From contig JAJTTP010000003.1 of NCBI GenBank assembly GCA_023313575.1, forward strand, positions 3,470,332-3,534,331: a stretch of 64,000 nt of DNA. Direction: 5' to 3'. This DNA is from Eutypella sp. D-1. Lineage: Eukaryota; Ascomycota; Sordariomycetes; Xylariales; Diatrypaceae. The notes under the pieces are model-generated. The model ran no database searches. It had not been told where the DNA came from and saw nothing but the letters and a program-made list of their open reading frames with translations. The position numbers were made by a program, and so were the translations under genes. Shown in pieces: positions 35,501 to 47,896 of this stretch; position 1 is the first letter of the stretch; the number at the start of each line of letters is the position of its first letter.

Positions 35501-37450
35501 CCAACATCTTCTTTGTTTCCTGCACTACATGCACCACTCTTTTCCGTTTACCGTACATTAGCCATGTGACGAGATCCACCCGATAAACACAGGCTGTCAG
35601 AGGATGAGGAGACTCAAAAAAAAAAAGAGGAGGCCTCGTCACACCGCCGATTTCGGCTATAGCCCTTAACTTATATACTGCTTATTTTCTACGGTATGCG
35701 TTGTTGACCTTGTTCCAACCGCAGCAAGAGGGATTAACCTAGCCAGACATTCAAGTCAAGGCCAGGCGAAACGTTTCTCAAACCCATAGTGTTGCGATTT
35801 CATTAATATCATATGCAGTCTATCAAGATAGCACATTATGTTCATATAATGCGTGGGGTTAGGGGCTAGAGCTATCATCTAGCAAACCTGTTCCTGCAGA
35901 GATGAAGAGTAGTCGCTAGGCATATTCCTAATTATCCTTTACGAAGTAGCAGTAGTCATCATATAGTTAGATCTTCAATCGGGTGAATTCCATTAAATAT
36001 CATTAAGCTACGCATAAGTAGGGGTATCCCATCCCCAATGGCGCATCTCTAGGGTCGAAAGCAGAGGTTTATTTGCTCCAGACTACCTGAAAGGTAGAGA
36101 ATACCAGTCAGACGTCGGGATTTCGCCATAGTCAGCTGTTCGTTGGCCTTTTCGGAGGGCACCGGTAGTATTCGAAGAGAAGTTACCCCTATTCGATATA
36201 CCATTGTGTCTCGGCTTCAGGAGAAATGCAGCAGGGTTCAACCTAGGAACTGCTGCGCTATGCCACCAAGTGAATATACTGCCATCGACGCAAAACGATT
36301 TCTACTGTGAAAGATTTATCTCCGGTAATAGATGGTGTGGTCCGCCCCCTTAGAGCAAGACGTAATATCAGTAAGGTACGACATTTCTATAGCTCATACT
36401 AAACCTTACGCCCCAACAGCGATGTGTGGCTCACAATATCGTGTCTAAACCCGGCCTGTGGGTGAATTGTCTCAGGAGATATCACTCCCTTGACTTCTTG
36501 AACCGTGTTTCGAGGATTGGGCACCTGTTCTTAAACATATGAGACAGATATCGCAACATCCCATGTCTGGGTATGATCTAATTACTATGGTGGCTACGAA
36601 AGCATTGTCCATATTCTTTTAACGACATGACATATCCCATTATCTTCACACCATCAACATCGACAGTTTTCAGAGGCTCATCCCAGCACCGAGGACTTTG
36701 CGATCGTTGCGTGAGTCCAAGATAATATAAGAGAGAGCATCTTATCATATCATTGTTTAAAAGCCCAAATTTCGAGTGATTAGGCTATTCTCGACTTGAC
36801 TACACGACGGTGACGACGGTTTATCGGCCCACCAGCAGTATCAAACAGAACAATTGTCGCGGGATACTTCGGTGAATGTGAGTTGGGATCCATGCTGGAA
36901 AGCGATTTCAGATTGGTGTGATGTAGAGACAAGAGCGAAACCTCAGTGTCATTGTTGAGACGCTTGTTCGGGCGGTGAATAGGGAGTGGTCTGGCTGGAT
37001 TCAAACAGGTTTGAAACTTTGTAGCTATTGCTCCTTGAATGCAAGAGGCGACGACCTAATGGGGACAGACTAAGAAAGGATATCCTAATCCAAAGGCCTT
37101 TCATGCTCAAATCTAGACATGCATATACTTCTAAAACAGTTATATACGCTTCCAGTCAAGTGATATCTTTGCAATACTAATCTTAAATCCTGGAGAGACC
37201 TAATGAGGTTTATATTGCCTCAGGAGCCGTCGAAGTAAGTCCAGTACATGCAGGGCTCGGATGCTCGAAGATATAAGGAGTCTCTGTCATCCTATATATA
37301 ACCTCGAGTATAGAAGCCTACAATAAGACATGCAGTTATGGGCCGTATCATTATAATGACCATGGTGATCTGCTTATGGTTTGATATTGCATTTGATAAG
37401 ACGAAATCCGACTATTAAGTGGTCTATATATTCTTAAAATTTGCTTGTTC
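29503..37450. other. Long gene-poor stretch upstream of bZIP gene
   Basis: About 8 kb with no gene I can support. The first 2-3 kb upstream of the bZIP gene are rich in simple repeats: a 13-G run at 30107-30119, a GTAGTATG array at 30280-30330, an AACTTG array near 30535-30558, and a TCTGGGCTTT array at 31201-31246. These may lie in a long leader or promoter. From 32 to 37.4 kb the sequence is ordinary with scattered short frames. A possible small minus-strand frame at 36780-37004 has no recognisable family. Confidence 0.45.
31201..31246. repeat. TCTGGGCTTT short tandem repeat
   Basis: Four to five copies of a 9-11 bp unit TCTGGGCTTT(T). Simple repeat in the gene-poor stretch upstream of the bZIP gene. 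Confidence 0.65.
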
Positions 37451-38815
37451 TTACCTTGGTATTCCTAACAAAAACTTAACAAGACGAGGATTCTCCGGCT
37501 TGCTGTGCTTGCCGTGCTTGCTGCCACTGGGTCTGTGGCCTTTGCTAGATTTTCCGGTTTTCTCAGCCTCTTCAGCCTTCTCAGCCTTTTCAGCCTTCTT
37601 CTTTTCGGCCTTTTCGGCCTTTTCGGCCTTTTCCCTTTCAGCTTCTGCAGCCTTTTCGGCTTTTCTAGCCTTGAGATACTCCTCTATGAGCCGTGTCAGT
37701 ATCATTTACGATCCTCTGCGGGCATTGTAGCTCAATGGCTTACCGGAAGCAAACATCGCGAATGTTTCGGCATTATCCACTGCCTTTTCGTGGGGAAGCT
37801 TTTTCAACCTATGGAGCTCGTACGCGTAGTCCCCAGCCGGGGGGTCTCGTATTACACTTAGATGGGTCATCTCGTGTATCATGTAAGAGGCCAGGCTTCC
37901 TAGGCTGAAATCTTTCTCTTTTGGTTTAACGCGTCTTGTGCCCTTAAAGAAAACCGGACACAGGACGATAGTGCTGTAGTAATTCAACGCCGATGCAAAA
38001 ACTGTTGAGGTAAGAGCAAGTAGTCCGAAAGTCAGCAACATCTCTTCCTGCTGATGGACACACGAAACCTCGAAAGAGGGCCTTCGACACGAGCATCTGG
38101 ACAATCCAGATCTACCGGATAAAACTGTGCTATCAGAGAAAAGGGGTTTGTTTCTTTTTTTGGGGGGGGGGGGGGGGGGTATTGTCGGGCTGAGAGTGGA
38201 ACAGGAAGGAGTATGATAGGAAGATAGCAAAAAGAGCAAAGTCTCCACAACTGTGAAGCCTTATCTGCTTGCATGGGCGCTTGTGAGGTACTTACCGTAG
38301 ATCCGTGAGGGGTCTTTAAGTGTTTCTGGATCTAATATACTTTTCGTGTACTCATCAAGCACACAACCCATCTGCCCGGTAGGATCTATCTTATCCTGAC
38401 AGAGAATGTTCGTTTTCTCCGGGTCATTGTGGCCGCCACACTCATTTACGATTTCTTGAAAGACTGTAGCGACATACGTTCGGATGTCCTGGTCGTCACT
38501 ACGGAACCAGTTTTTGACGTTCGTATTGCTCGGGTCTTCTGCGGCGCGTTTGCCGTGTCCAGCTATTACCTCACACCAATATAACACCTCTTCTACCAAT
38601 TCTTTTTTGCCGGTGTCAGAATCACACTCGGAAAGGGTCGCACGTCGTGAGAGGGCCCCGGATCGGCGCATAATCGATGATTCGGAGTCGTATGTGATGG
38701 CTTCGTTTTCCTCAGAGGATAGTGCTGCCCTCTCGAAGAGGTCTGTAGGCGACGCAGGACTAGGCCTGACGAGCGTAAGGCCCATCTGAGTTAATAAAAA
38801 CCATCGCATATACAT
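37451..38815 (-). CDS. Secreted-type HExxH metalloprotease (M35/aspzincin-like) with KAE tail
   Basis: Minus-strand exons 38815-38296, 38111-38064, 38001-37744 and 37683-37451 give about 352 residues. The N-terminus (MYMRWFLLTQMGLTL) may be a signal peptide, followed by a Ser/Glu-rich stretch and a cysteine-containing domain. The catalytic part reads YMIHEMTHL (His232, Glu233, His236), then GDYAYE, where Asp247 would be the third zinc ligand as in aspzincins, then DNAETFAMFAS, the usual NADTYA-like end of the domain. After this comes an unusual tail (276-352) of Lys/Ala/Glu repeats (KAEKAEKAE...) then a Lys/Ser/His-rich end. The first intron (184 nt) holds an 18-bp C run. The stop at 37451 is part of AGGTAAGA, a possible splice donor, so a further exon cannot be excluded. 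Confidence 0.78.
38162..38179. repeat. 18-bp G homopolymer in protease intron
   Basis: A run of 18 G on the plus strand (C on the transcribed sense) inside the first intron of the metalloprotease. Such runs are slippage-prone, so the length may be a sequencing estimate. Confidence 0.85.
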
Positions 38816-41800
38816 GACCGTGTGTAATAGCTACGTTAGTGCTATAGCTCCTTCCCTGTTTAGCTCCGGCTCTGTTTGGGCTGCGCATAAGTATTTATAT
38901 CTACGTGCTCTACATGCGAACCATATGTTTGCCATCGTGTGATTTGACCAAATCAGGTATATATGCATTGATGTCGAACCAGAGAGCTGCTATTTTGAGT
39001 GCTAGTGGATATCTTGCCTATAACGTTGTGCCAACTCTTACCGAGGTGGCAATTCGAATAGTTCTACAGGGATAGTTTGCCACAGTCATAATAGAGAGCT
39101 TTTTTGACAGCCTGTAAATAATTGGTCGGTACTGTGGCTATTACATCAGGGGCTAGAAGACGGGATAACTCATAGTTCCCTGGAGGCCCGGGGGGAGAAG
39201 GGGGGGGGCGTGAGGGGTTTAAATGCTATTACTATCTCGCTTGATAACACTCGTTACGTCTGGAGTTTAGTTGGCGACATCTTGCACTGAGGCTTGTGTC
39301 CGTATTTTCTTCTTGCAATGGCATACCTAATAAAAACACGATCAAATTATAAACCCGTTTGGTGCGACATGCGTAAATCCTTAAGGATTCTTAAAGAACT
39401 ACCTTGGTGATGCTATACATGGATGACATTCATTCCATTACCGAGAATCCTTCTAAAAAGATTATCAATTGAAAATGTAGGGACATGCAGAAATCACATG
39501 ACTCCAGATATAATTAAAATACATAACCATCACTCGGTATTTACCGAAAAGTGCATTCAATCTAGTGACTGATTCCAAACTGAAGTTGGAAAGGTACTAA
39601 AATCGGCTAACTGAGCTGGCGGATCAAAGCACGAGGGATTCGCAAACCCACATAAGCATATATGGTGGGCTCTTGTCTCTTTTCTAAGGCTGTAACGGCC
39701 GGTTTTTGTTTTCTTCAAATCTAACACCTTTCGCTAAGCCATTGTTGAAGCCACTTCCTTCGGTGCTGCTGTGCCGATGCCAAGGAGCCTGCTACAAAGC
39801 CCAACCGCCCGTATAGATACTGGCCCGAATGGCAAGCAGATCACCGTAAGGACCATCGTTGTTCCGCAAAGGCACAGCTTCCCGAGCCGTTTATAAATAG
39901 TGGCTGATCAAGGGTGCTCCCAAGCACATGTTTCGAGCGAATGTACGCAAATAGCGCCTCCGCAGGGGCAGGTAAGGAGTACAAGGAAGTGACGGGTGAA
40001 TATGTTATACATGGTAAATGTAATAGACTAAGGATAAACAGTTTAAATCTACAGACAGGTGGACAAGTAAGGCAAGCCGATATCTTCTCAACCCATCAGC
40101 CTTACGGCGGATGAGGATCAATGGCTCCACTGTAAGCAGGGGGTAGGGTGTTCTATACATAGAAACATACATACGTACACAGGATGGATCCCCTCGTCTA
40201 GTCTGGGCATAAATTCCGGGGAAAATAAGCGTCTTATAGCTAATTAACATGATCTACAATCCTGTTGTCTAGTTACTCCCCGGAAGAAAGGTCTTGAATG
40301 TAATCGGTCCTAGGCGAGTATATTTAGCTAACGTGGCGAATGAGGGGAGAATCGACCAGCGATGGCGAGGTAACTGCATACACAGGTACATGGACAAATG
40401 CCCCAAGACATTAACAAAGCATAACCGGCTTATGGGGGAAATCATTTCGTTTCGACCCCGATCAATGTCGCCATTGCTGGAATGTGCCATCAGCGAGCCC
40501 CCGGTCCTTGCTTGTTAAATCTGCTCGTAGGTCCTCGGGGACTTTCCCACTTATCGACAACAACCCTCTGTGGAACCAGTTCCGCAGGCCCCATAAGTCT
40601 CCGTATCAGAGACAATACCTGGATACACTAGATCAGGGCCTATCGCAAGCGATTCCTGCGTCTAAGGAAGGCTGTGCCCCCTGTATGACGGACTCGCGTA
40701 CCATGTTGTTCTGGCTATCACACGGCGAAAAAACTGGCGGATAAAAGCCGTCCGGTCCCTTGCTCACACGTCCTATCCTAGCGGAGGCTTGTACAATGGC
40801 AATAAGTTATGCGCGTGTACTTTAGGCGTGGCTCATGCCTGCGGGCGTGGCAAAAGATTTTGCCTTGCACCAGACTAGGTATCGCTGGGTTATATACAGA
40901 GCTGGAAGGCAGCGGGAAACCCTGTAGCGAAGTACGTCCCCTCGCGCTCTGATGGGCGAATTGGCATAATCGCTCTGGTTCACACGTGCACATGATTCTG
41001 GGATTGTCCAGAGTCACATCCGCTGTGACACCTCTCAGACTAAAAGCTTCTGAAAGCCGCAGGCCTGACGGTCAGAAGTCATTGGCGACACTCATTGAGA
41101 TGCGACACTACTGAATAGAAGAGGGAATACGTCTCTCATTTCGGATTTGCCACACTTACATACTGCTAGGTAGCGGACAACCCCTTATTCTTGCTAGAAC
41201 AAACCACAACACCTCAGAGACGGAGTTTCCCTATACTGACTGTCCCACACGGAGAGGGACGCTATGTCCGTGACACGCGAGGGACGAGGTGCCTCTTGGC
41301 CGGCGGGTGTGGTGCACCCTGGAAGATGACGGTGTTGAAATGGAGTATATGACTTGATTGACTTGAAGGTTCAGCTACTCTAGATGTGGGAGGAAGACGT
41401 CCCTTATATACATTGTGACGATGTCTCAGTCTTGACACTGAACTTCAACAGACGGCGGAGATAGGCGAACGATATCGCGCGAATGACGACGTAATACAGC
41501 AACAGTGTGATCCAAGCTACTCCACGAGGGAGCGACACATCGCCTTGCGATCTCGGTCCCCTTGCGTCTCCGGCACCGGAACAGCACCGGCGGTGAGGAG
41601 GCTGGAAGCATTCACCCGCTGGAAGAAGAACATGCGGGCCGCTCGGAGCTCATTGCCACTCGGCGATGCACAGCGCAGGAGCTGATGCCCTAGCGGCGCA
41701 TCCTCTTTGTCTGGCGGTAGCTAACTCGTATACCGGGTGTGATAGCGGGGAGACTGCCTTGACCGGCCGCTACACCGGCAATTTCGCGACATCGATGGAC

Positions 41801-43898
41801 AGTATCTACTCGGAGTCGCTATTAGAGCAGCTAATTGGCAGCTGACGGGTCATGACCATGATTGTCAAGCAGTACAGCCGGCGCCGGGTCCGCTACGCCG
41901 CTGACAAAGAGTCTGCTCTTTTGTCGCTGGTCAGTGGCCTCAGGCGGTTGTGGACCGAGCGCCGGGACAAAGCCAACTACGTTGCTGACCTTCTCATCTC
42001 TACTCAGACAGAAACAGCGTATTAGATAAAGCAACTGGTGCGCTTCAGGCACGACCAGGGAAGCGAGCTCAATGTTTCCCGTAAGCCTATATTGGATGGG
42101 TGGGGAGGCGCATGCATCGGAGGCCAGAGTTTTGGCGGCTGGCTTGATGGCGGCCCCTTGTAGACTCGGGTATGGCTTTGTGCGTGTTAGAGTCTTTTCG
42201 CGTCGTGAGCAAAAGGCGCACCGAGGGCTTTGCCAACAGTCTGTTTCGTGCGCCTGCCTTCAGCCTATCTTCTTGGGACACCATTTGCACCTAGTGAACT
42301 TATTTGGAAAATGATGCGATTTTGAGAGCTGCATTATAAGCGAGGATTTCTTCATGATTCTATACGGGAAGACACCAAGGAGTATAGTTAAAAGCCTTGA
42401 AGGAAGAGGCAAACTAGGCTGTTTTCATTTGTAATAGGGTACCTTCACAAGATTCGTAAAGCGCCCGTGTTCATTGATAACACCAGGGTCACCAGCATCG
42501 AGTATAAGTAGATCGTCGCGCTTGCAGCGAAGACTCTCTAGAGCCGTCACCTCGGTCTCATATGCTTCAAGTTTCACCCTATATCTCTACGCCCGGAAAC
42601 ATTCTCTGTGATTTGCATTAGTTGAGGTACCTAGTTACTTTTGTCACCGCGGCAAAGGGGACCTGCAGCTGACAGTGGGTTGATATGCTTCAGAGAGACG
42701 CCTCTCAGACAACGGGCTGCAACTGCGTTTGAGCCCCGTAGATGATACTGCAGTGCTTTGCAGTAGGCGATAGTCGTCTGTGGAGCGCGTGTGGATAAGA
42801 TAAAATGCACATCTTAAGGGGCAAGGCCTATGTAGGGAGCAAATGACGGATATAATTGGAGCGCATTTTCCTCTATCAGATGACTAAGCAATTCCCGTAC
42901 CTCGGTACTTACTACTTGCAGTAGGAGCCTTGGGAAGCCAAGTGCTCCCCGCATCTGATAATTCGATCACGTTAGAAATGACGTTGAGCCCTATCGATTA
43001 ATCGATAACCCACTAATCAATTTTGAACCTTTAGAAGTTTGTGTGCTCGTTCTCTCAGCTGGCAGCAGCTGATGTAGGTGGGTACCTGTCTAAGTGATGA
43101 ATTGAATTGAATTTTGTTTAAGCGAGCTTGGGGGATTCTAGGCTTTTGACCAATAAGAGAAGCTTAAGAGGGCTGGAGGGGTTGCGATCGAGAAATAGCT
43201 CGCTCCTGCCTGCCACCAGCCCACCTTGTAATGAAAGAAGGTTTGACCTCGCAGGTTTCAATGAGGTTGGCGGGGGAAGTAGCTACGTAGATTTTGAGGT
43301 ATCTACTGGTTATCAGCCAGAACATTTACATTTCACCTGGCAGGCGCCTGACAAGAAGCAAACACTGTTTGGTGCGCACGTAGTTACCGTGTTATTCCTG
43401 AAGCATTCAACCGAGTATATATCAGCTGCCAGCTGCCAGCAACCCCGCCCACCATTCCCCCCCTCACTCTCCCACCAAGGGGTACCACTACTTACTACCT
43501 AAATAGAGTACTCTCCTAAGTACCACCGACCTTACCTGAACATGAAAAGCTGGACCTGGGCAGCGACAACCTGGGGGGGGAATCAGGCAGTAGTCCACCA
43601 TCACTTGACCACCAATCTTTGAACTTCCCGGTAAAGAACTAAAAAAAACCTAACTCACCACACTCTCGTGTCTCTCTCCTTTACCACCCACCCACACCCG
43701 ATCTTCTGCTGTCGGAGATCCGTGGATGATAAACCACCCTAATTTATTTCTTCACCCCTCCTACTCTATATCTTCTCATAAGGATATGACCTGCTAGGCC
43801 GTATCCTTTTTTTCCATAAACCTCCCCTCATCTCGTTGGTCTGATTGTCGTCTCTCAAAGCTACGCCTTGCTGAAAGGCGAAAAATTCAGGCGGCAAG
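38816..43898. other. Gene-poor intergenic stretch
   Basis: Five kb without a supportable gene. There is a G-rich patch near 39187-39211 and pyrimidine-rich sequence at 43640-43850 that should be the promoter and leader of the Stm1-like gene. Short frames near 41.8-42.3 kb and 43.1-43.5 kb show no family resemblance. Confidence 0.45.
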
Positions 43899-45674
43899 AT
43901 GTCGGTCGCCTCCAAGGTTCGTTAAGAAGATTTCCTGGGTTTATGACTCCATGACTCGCGGTTCACGATTCGCTCGGTGTCGCCATCGTCATCGTCATCG
44001 TCGCTGTCGTCGTCTCTGTCGTCGTCTCTGTCGTCGTCTCTATCCTCGTCATTGTCCACGTTGTCGCATAATGAAGCTTTCCTTCCCTCTTCCTCCCCCC
44101 TTGTATATTCCGTGTATTCAGTCGCCGAATATGGATATATTAATGTTGTAATCCTGGCATTCATGTTTCTGAAATAGAAAATATCAATTTAATTACATGT
44201 TTTTCTTTGTCTTGCTAACTAATTTTCGTGTATAGAACCTTTTCGCCCTCCTCGGTATGCGCAATTCACCCCGCCTTCCTCCCCGCCTCTCCGCCCCACT
44301 TGACTTGCAATTCTTTCGACTTCCAACGTGAAGAGAGAGCAAAATAATGCGTTCTACGTTCGATTGAATTGAGTCTGTGGTTGGGAATGAATGGGAACGG
44401 ACCACGGCTGTACTGATGTAGAGAGAGAAATTATCGCTGACATGGGCATCGCCTCATAATATAGGTAACGACGAGGAGGATGACACGCCCAAGGCCCCCG
44501 TAAAGACGGTCGACAAGAACACCATGCGCAGCACCAAGCGCAGTGTCGAACCCCAGGCGCCTTCCAAGCCCGTTGGTAGCACTGGCGCCGGCTCTCGACG
44601 TGCTGGTCCTGGAGGAAACGAGGGAGGTTAGTTTTTCTCCACCTTTCGTTTAGCCGTTGCTGTCGCGCCCTGTTGGTGCTGTCGCAACCGTCATTTTTGA
44701 GTTCGTGTTGACTAACAATCAAATTTCTTTCCAGCGTTCCGTGACCGTAATGCTGGCAGCGCCAACAACCAGCGCAAGCCTCTCGACGAGGTCACCCGGC
44801 CCAGTGCTCGGGGCGGTCGCGGCGCTCGTGAGCAGGGAGGTAAGCTTGTCTATTTGACAGTCCCGAGATAATACAAAGGAAGGTACATCATTGCTGACTC
44901 TTTTCCCTCAGGCCGTGGTGCTCGTCACCCCCGCACCCGCGATGACCGACAAGCCAGGGGCGTCGGGTAAGTTACTGTTTGCCATGGTCTCTGGTCGTGA
45001 AGAAAGTATGTATATACTAATATAACTACAGTGGCGGATCTGAGAAGCAGGCCGCGCAATCTTGGGGAGCGAATGATGGCAACGCTGAGCAGAAGGACGA
45101 GCAGGTCGGCGAACAGATCGCCCAGTCCGAATTGAAGGAGGCCACCGCCGAGGACGCCGATGCCGCCGCTGCTGAGCCCGAGCCCGAGGACAAGAGCGTC
45201 TCCTACGCTGATTACCTCGCCCAGCAGGCCGAGAAGAAGCTTGCCCTAGGTGAAGGCAACCTTGAAATTCGCAAGCCCAACGAGGGCTCCAAGTCCGACA
45301 AGAAGTGGGCCAATGCTAAGGCGCTCACCAAGGAGGAGGATGACGAGTTCATCTCTGGCTCCAGCGGCAAGGCCAAGCGCGAGCGCGAGCGCAAGCAGAA
45401 GCAGGTCCTCGAGATCGACCAGCGCTATGTCGAGCCCGACCGTCCCCGTGGTGGACGTGGCGGCCCCCGCGGCGGTGGCCGTGGCGAGGGCCGCGGTGAG
45501 GGTCGCGGTGAAGGCCGTGGTGGCCGTGGCCGCGGCGAGGGCGGTCGCGGCGGTGGTCGCGGTCGCGGTGATTTCCGCGGCGATTTCCGTGGCGGCCGCG
45601 GCGGCCGTGAGGGCCGTGAGGGCGCTTCTATCAATGCTAGCGACGAGAACGCCTTCCCCAGCCTCGGCTCCTAG
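43899..45674 (+). CDS. stm1: Stm1-like ribosome/mRNA-binding protein (HABP4/SERBP1 family)
   Basis: Six exons (43899-43916, 44236-44254, 44465-44626, 44735-44839, 44912-44966, 45032-45674) give 333 residues. The N-terminus MSVASKNLFALLGNDEEDD with the following VKTVDKNTMRSTKR block matches the Stm1 N-terminal domain. SYADYLAQQ and the central acidic/lysine-rich region match the HABP4/PAI-RBP1 core. The C-terminus is a long array of RGG-type repeats (RGGRGG, GRGEGRG), then NASDENAFPSLGS. Stm1 clamps inactive 80S ribosomes and binds G-quadruplex nucleic acid in yeast. The first two coding exons are only 18 and 19 nt, and intron 1 (319 nt) contains a TCGTCGTCTCTG repeat. High GC and strong codon bias suggest high expression. 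This is a conserved core gene outside the metabolite locus. Confidence 0.9.
43985..44062. repeat. TCGTCGTCTCTG minisatellite in intron 1
   Basis: A pyrimidine-rich array based on GTCGTC and a TCGTCGTCTCTG-like 15-bp unit, inside the first intron of the Stm1-like gene. The acidic frame on the other strand is an effect of the repeat. Confidence 0.65.
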
Positions 45675-47107
45675 ATTATCGGACTGGGACGCTTCAGCGA
45701 ATTCCCGCGAGAAACCCCTCCTGTGGCGTGCGACTACGGTGTATCTACCATCTTAAAATGATGGAAAGCCCATAATCGCGAACGATATGTGGCCATGGGC
45801 ATTTCTTTGTCTGAAAACCAACCTGGCTTTCACACATGCACGCAAATGCACTTAACTAAAAACGTCGTCAAACAAAAATCAAGAAAACTTCTCTTTTTCC
45901 CAATACCTCCAATTTCATGTCCTGGGAACGCTGTGTATGTATGTTAAAATGGCTTTTTAAGGTAATGAGGAAAAATTCGGAATCGGGCGGTTTGCGCTCG
46001 TTATGGTTTCACTGTACTGGTAGAGGTCTTTTAGCCATGCGCCACCATTAAGTGACAACTTCTCCCTATATTTCCACATTGCGTCTCCAGCTCGGTTCTA
46101 CCCGAAGGTATTTCACCGCGTTATCACTGACAGGTCTTATAGGCCGACCTTTCGCTCAGCTTAAAACCTCCCATCTCGGATTACACCTACCGTATAGTAC
46201 CTTAACTTCATGTACAGTCACTGTTCAAGTCCGTCCGTAGAACCCCCCCACTAGCGAGTGGTCTTGGAGCTCTCGAAGTTAAACCTCAGCATTACGGTAC
46301 ACGGTATGCGACAACTGTTTCGCGCGCATGAGGCGATGGAAATGCTAACGAGAGGTTAGTGCCTCAAGTGGTTGTGTGTTAACCGACGTGATATGTAACT
46401 GAGTTAGTAGAGTTTTTATCTCATTTACTAGCTCTAGATCAAATCAAGAGCTACGACCTACTCCTATCTCAGGTCAAAGTGAACATCCGCTTCTTTGTCT
46501 ATCTTGGGGATATAATTCACTGTGTGGCCTAGGGACTGGCATCCTTTGTGATTGGGAACGAGAAGGCACTCCTTTGGTTGCATTGAGCGAAGTAGCCCAT
46601 CGATGTTCATTAACAAGAGAGAGAGCGTTTGTTTCGCCGACAGCACAATGTTCATTGCCGCTTACTCGATTGTTCCGGTCCGCTATATTGGCAGGACAAG
46701 GGAGCTCAGGCGCTTTCCTCTTTGCTTCACTTCGGCATCCTCTAAAGGCTCCTTGTGTCGTCGGAAGAAGAACTCATAAAGGCATTGTCCACTTGCCAGC
46801 AGATTGTGTTCTATAAGAGCAGCCATTTCGGGCCCCATTTCCTAATATCCAGCTCACAACACACACACACACCACACAGCATAGAGACAGAGAGATAAAA
46901 AAGTATACCAAGACAGCTCCGTTCCAACTGACAAAGTCTACCTTCTGGTTTAAGGTAGCCAAGTAAGCGAAGCTCATAGGGTATACGTTTTTTACCTCCT
47001 CTGCTCTACTGTTCTCTTCTTTCACTTCAAGGTATCAGGCATACCTTTTCTTTTCACAGAAAACCCCCACAAGAGAGACGTGCGAAAAGGGAAATACAAA
47101 GGCGAAG
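45675..47107. other. Intergenic, no gene supported
   Basis: Holds the 3' untranslated region of the Stm1-like gene and, at the right, a CACACA run (about 46858-46877) in the leader or promoter of the next gene. I see no RNA gene or recognisable frame. Confidence 0.5.
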
Positions 47108-47896
47108 ATGAACACCCTCCGCAACAAGCTCAACGGTCCCGACGCGATGCTTTGCCATTCGTGCCGACTGCTCGCCCACAACGGCGAGGAGCCCCTGCCG
47201 CCAACCCTCATGACCTCCCTGTCCACTGCGGCGGCCCGGTGTCCTGTGTGCGACCCGCGCGGCGAGCTTCACGGCGTCGCTCCGCTCCCGGAGCTCGACG
47301 CCCGCAGGGAGTTCTGGTACGCGAACAGTAGCACGGGAGGCAGCAGCCGCAGCGAGAGCACCGATGCCGATCTGTCGGTCGTCTCGAGCGAAGCCGACGC
47401 TGTCGTTGTGATGGCGGAGCCGGGGAAGAACGACGAAGGTAAGGAGTCCACTGCCACTACCCCGGAAAAAGGTAAGGATGGTAAGAAGCAGCGCCGTGGT
47501 ATCTTCTCTCGCTTCTTGGGTAAAGGTAAGGAGAACAGCGCGGTCGAGAACTCTCAGCACGATAAGGAGGAGGAGGACGACGAGTCGGACCCGAACCCGC
47601 CGGCTATACTTATGATGAACCTCTCCGCGACCGCCGTCGCTGAGGCCATTGCTGCCGCTGCTGCCGAGGAGAGCAGCGGCAGCAGTGACAATGGAGAGAA
47701 GTTTGTCGTGATTCACGACTCGGACGACGAGAAAACCCCGTCCATCAATTGCACGACGGCCGAGGACCACGAGGCCGAGCCCATGCCGGGTCTCTTCAGG
47801 GACGCCGGATTTCTGTCACCGCCGCTGTCCGTCGAGCTCACCGGCACCACCGAGGCATCCCCGTTTGTTCCTCGCGACGTTACCCGCGGAAGGTAA
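47108..47896 (+). CDS. Hypothetical protein with two CxxC motifs
   Basis: A GC-rich open frame of 262 residues with strong coding bias, starting MNTLRNKLNGPDAMLCHSC. Two CxxC pairs (LCHSC near residue 16 and RCPVC near 45) could bind one zinc ion. The rest is low complexity and probably disordered: Ser/Glu-rich, a Lys-rich patch (KGKDGKKQRRGIFSRFLGKGKE), an alanine run, and acidic stretches. I do not recognise the family. The stop is part of GGAAGGTAAGT, a good splice donor at about 47894, so the gene may continue into a later exon that I could not identify. It lies on the same strand as the Stm1-like gene, 1.4 kb downstream. Confidence 0.6.
   Translation: MNTLRNKLNGPDAMLCHSCRLLAHNGEEPLPPTLMTSLSTAAARCPVCDPRGELHGVAPLPELDARREFWYANSSTGGSSRSESTDADLSVVSSEADAVVVMAEPGKNDEGKESTATTPEKGKDGKKQRRGIFSRFLGKGKENSAVENSQHDKEEEDDESDPNPPAILMMNLSATAVAEAIAAAAAEESSGSSDNGEKFVVIHDSDDEKTPSINCTTAEDHEAEPMPGLFRDAGFLSPPLSVELTGTTEASPFVPRDVTRGR

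Noticed and set aside
36230..36275. tRNA-like segment on the minus strand with an A-box-like TAGCGCAGCAG and GGTTGAACC
   Set aside because: The boxes are too close together and no cloverleaf or anticodon stem can be formed.
41600..42320. Possible degraded gene (several short frames on both strands)
   Set aside because: No motif ties the frames together and no splice pattern joins them into a known family.
43128..43502. 124-codon frame upstream of the Stm1-like gene
   Set aside because: No recognisable domain, no introns or coding bias, and it runs into low-complexity promoter sequence.
43922..44164. Asp-rich and Ser-rich frames over 43.9-44.2 kb
   Set aside because: They are produced by the minisatellite in intron 1 of the Stm1-like gene.
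46240..46320. Possible 5S rRNA fragment (CTCGAAGTTAAACC)
   Set aside because: Only a short resemblance; no paired ends or internal control region of a fungal 5S gene.
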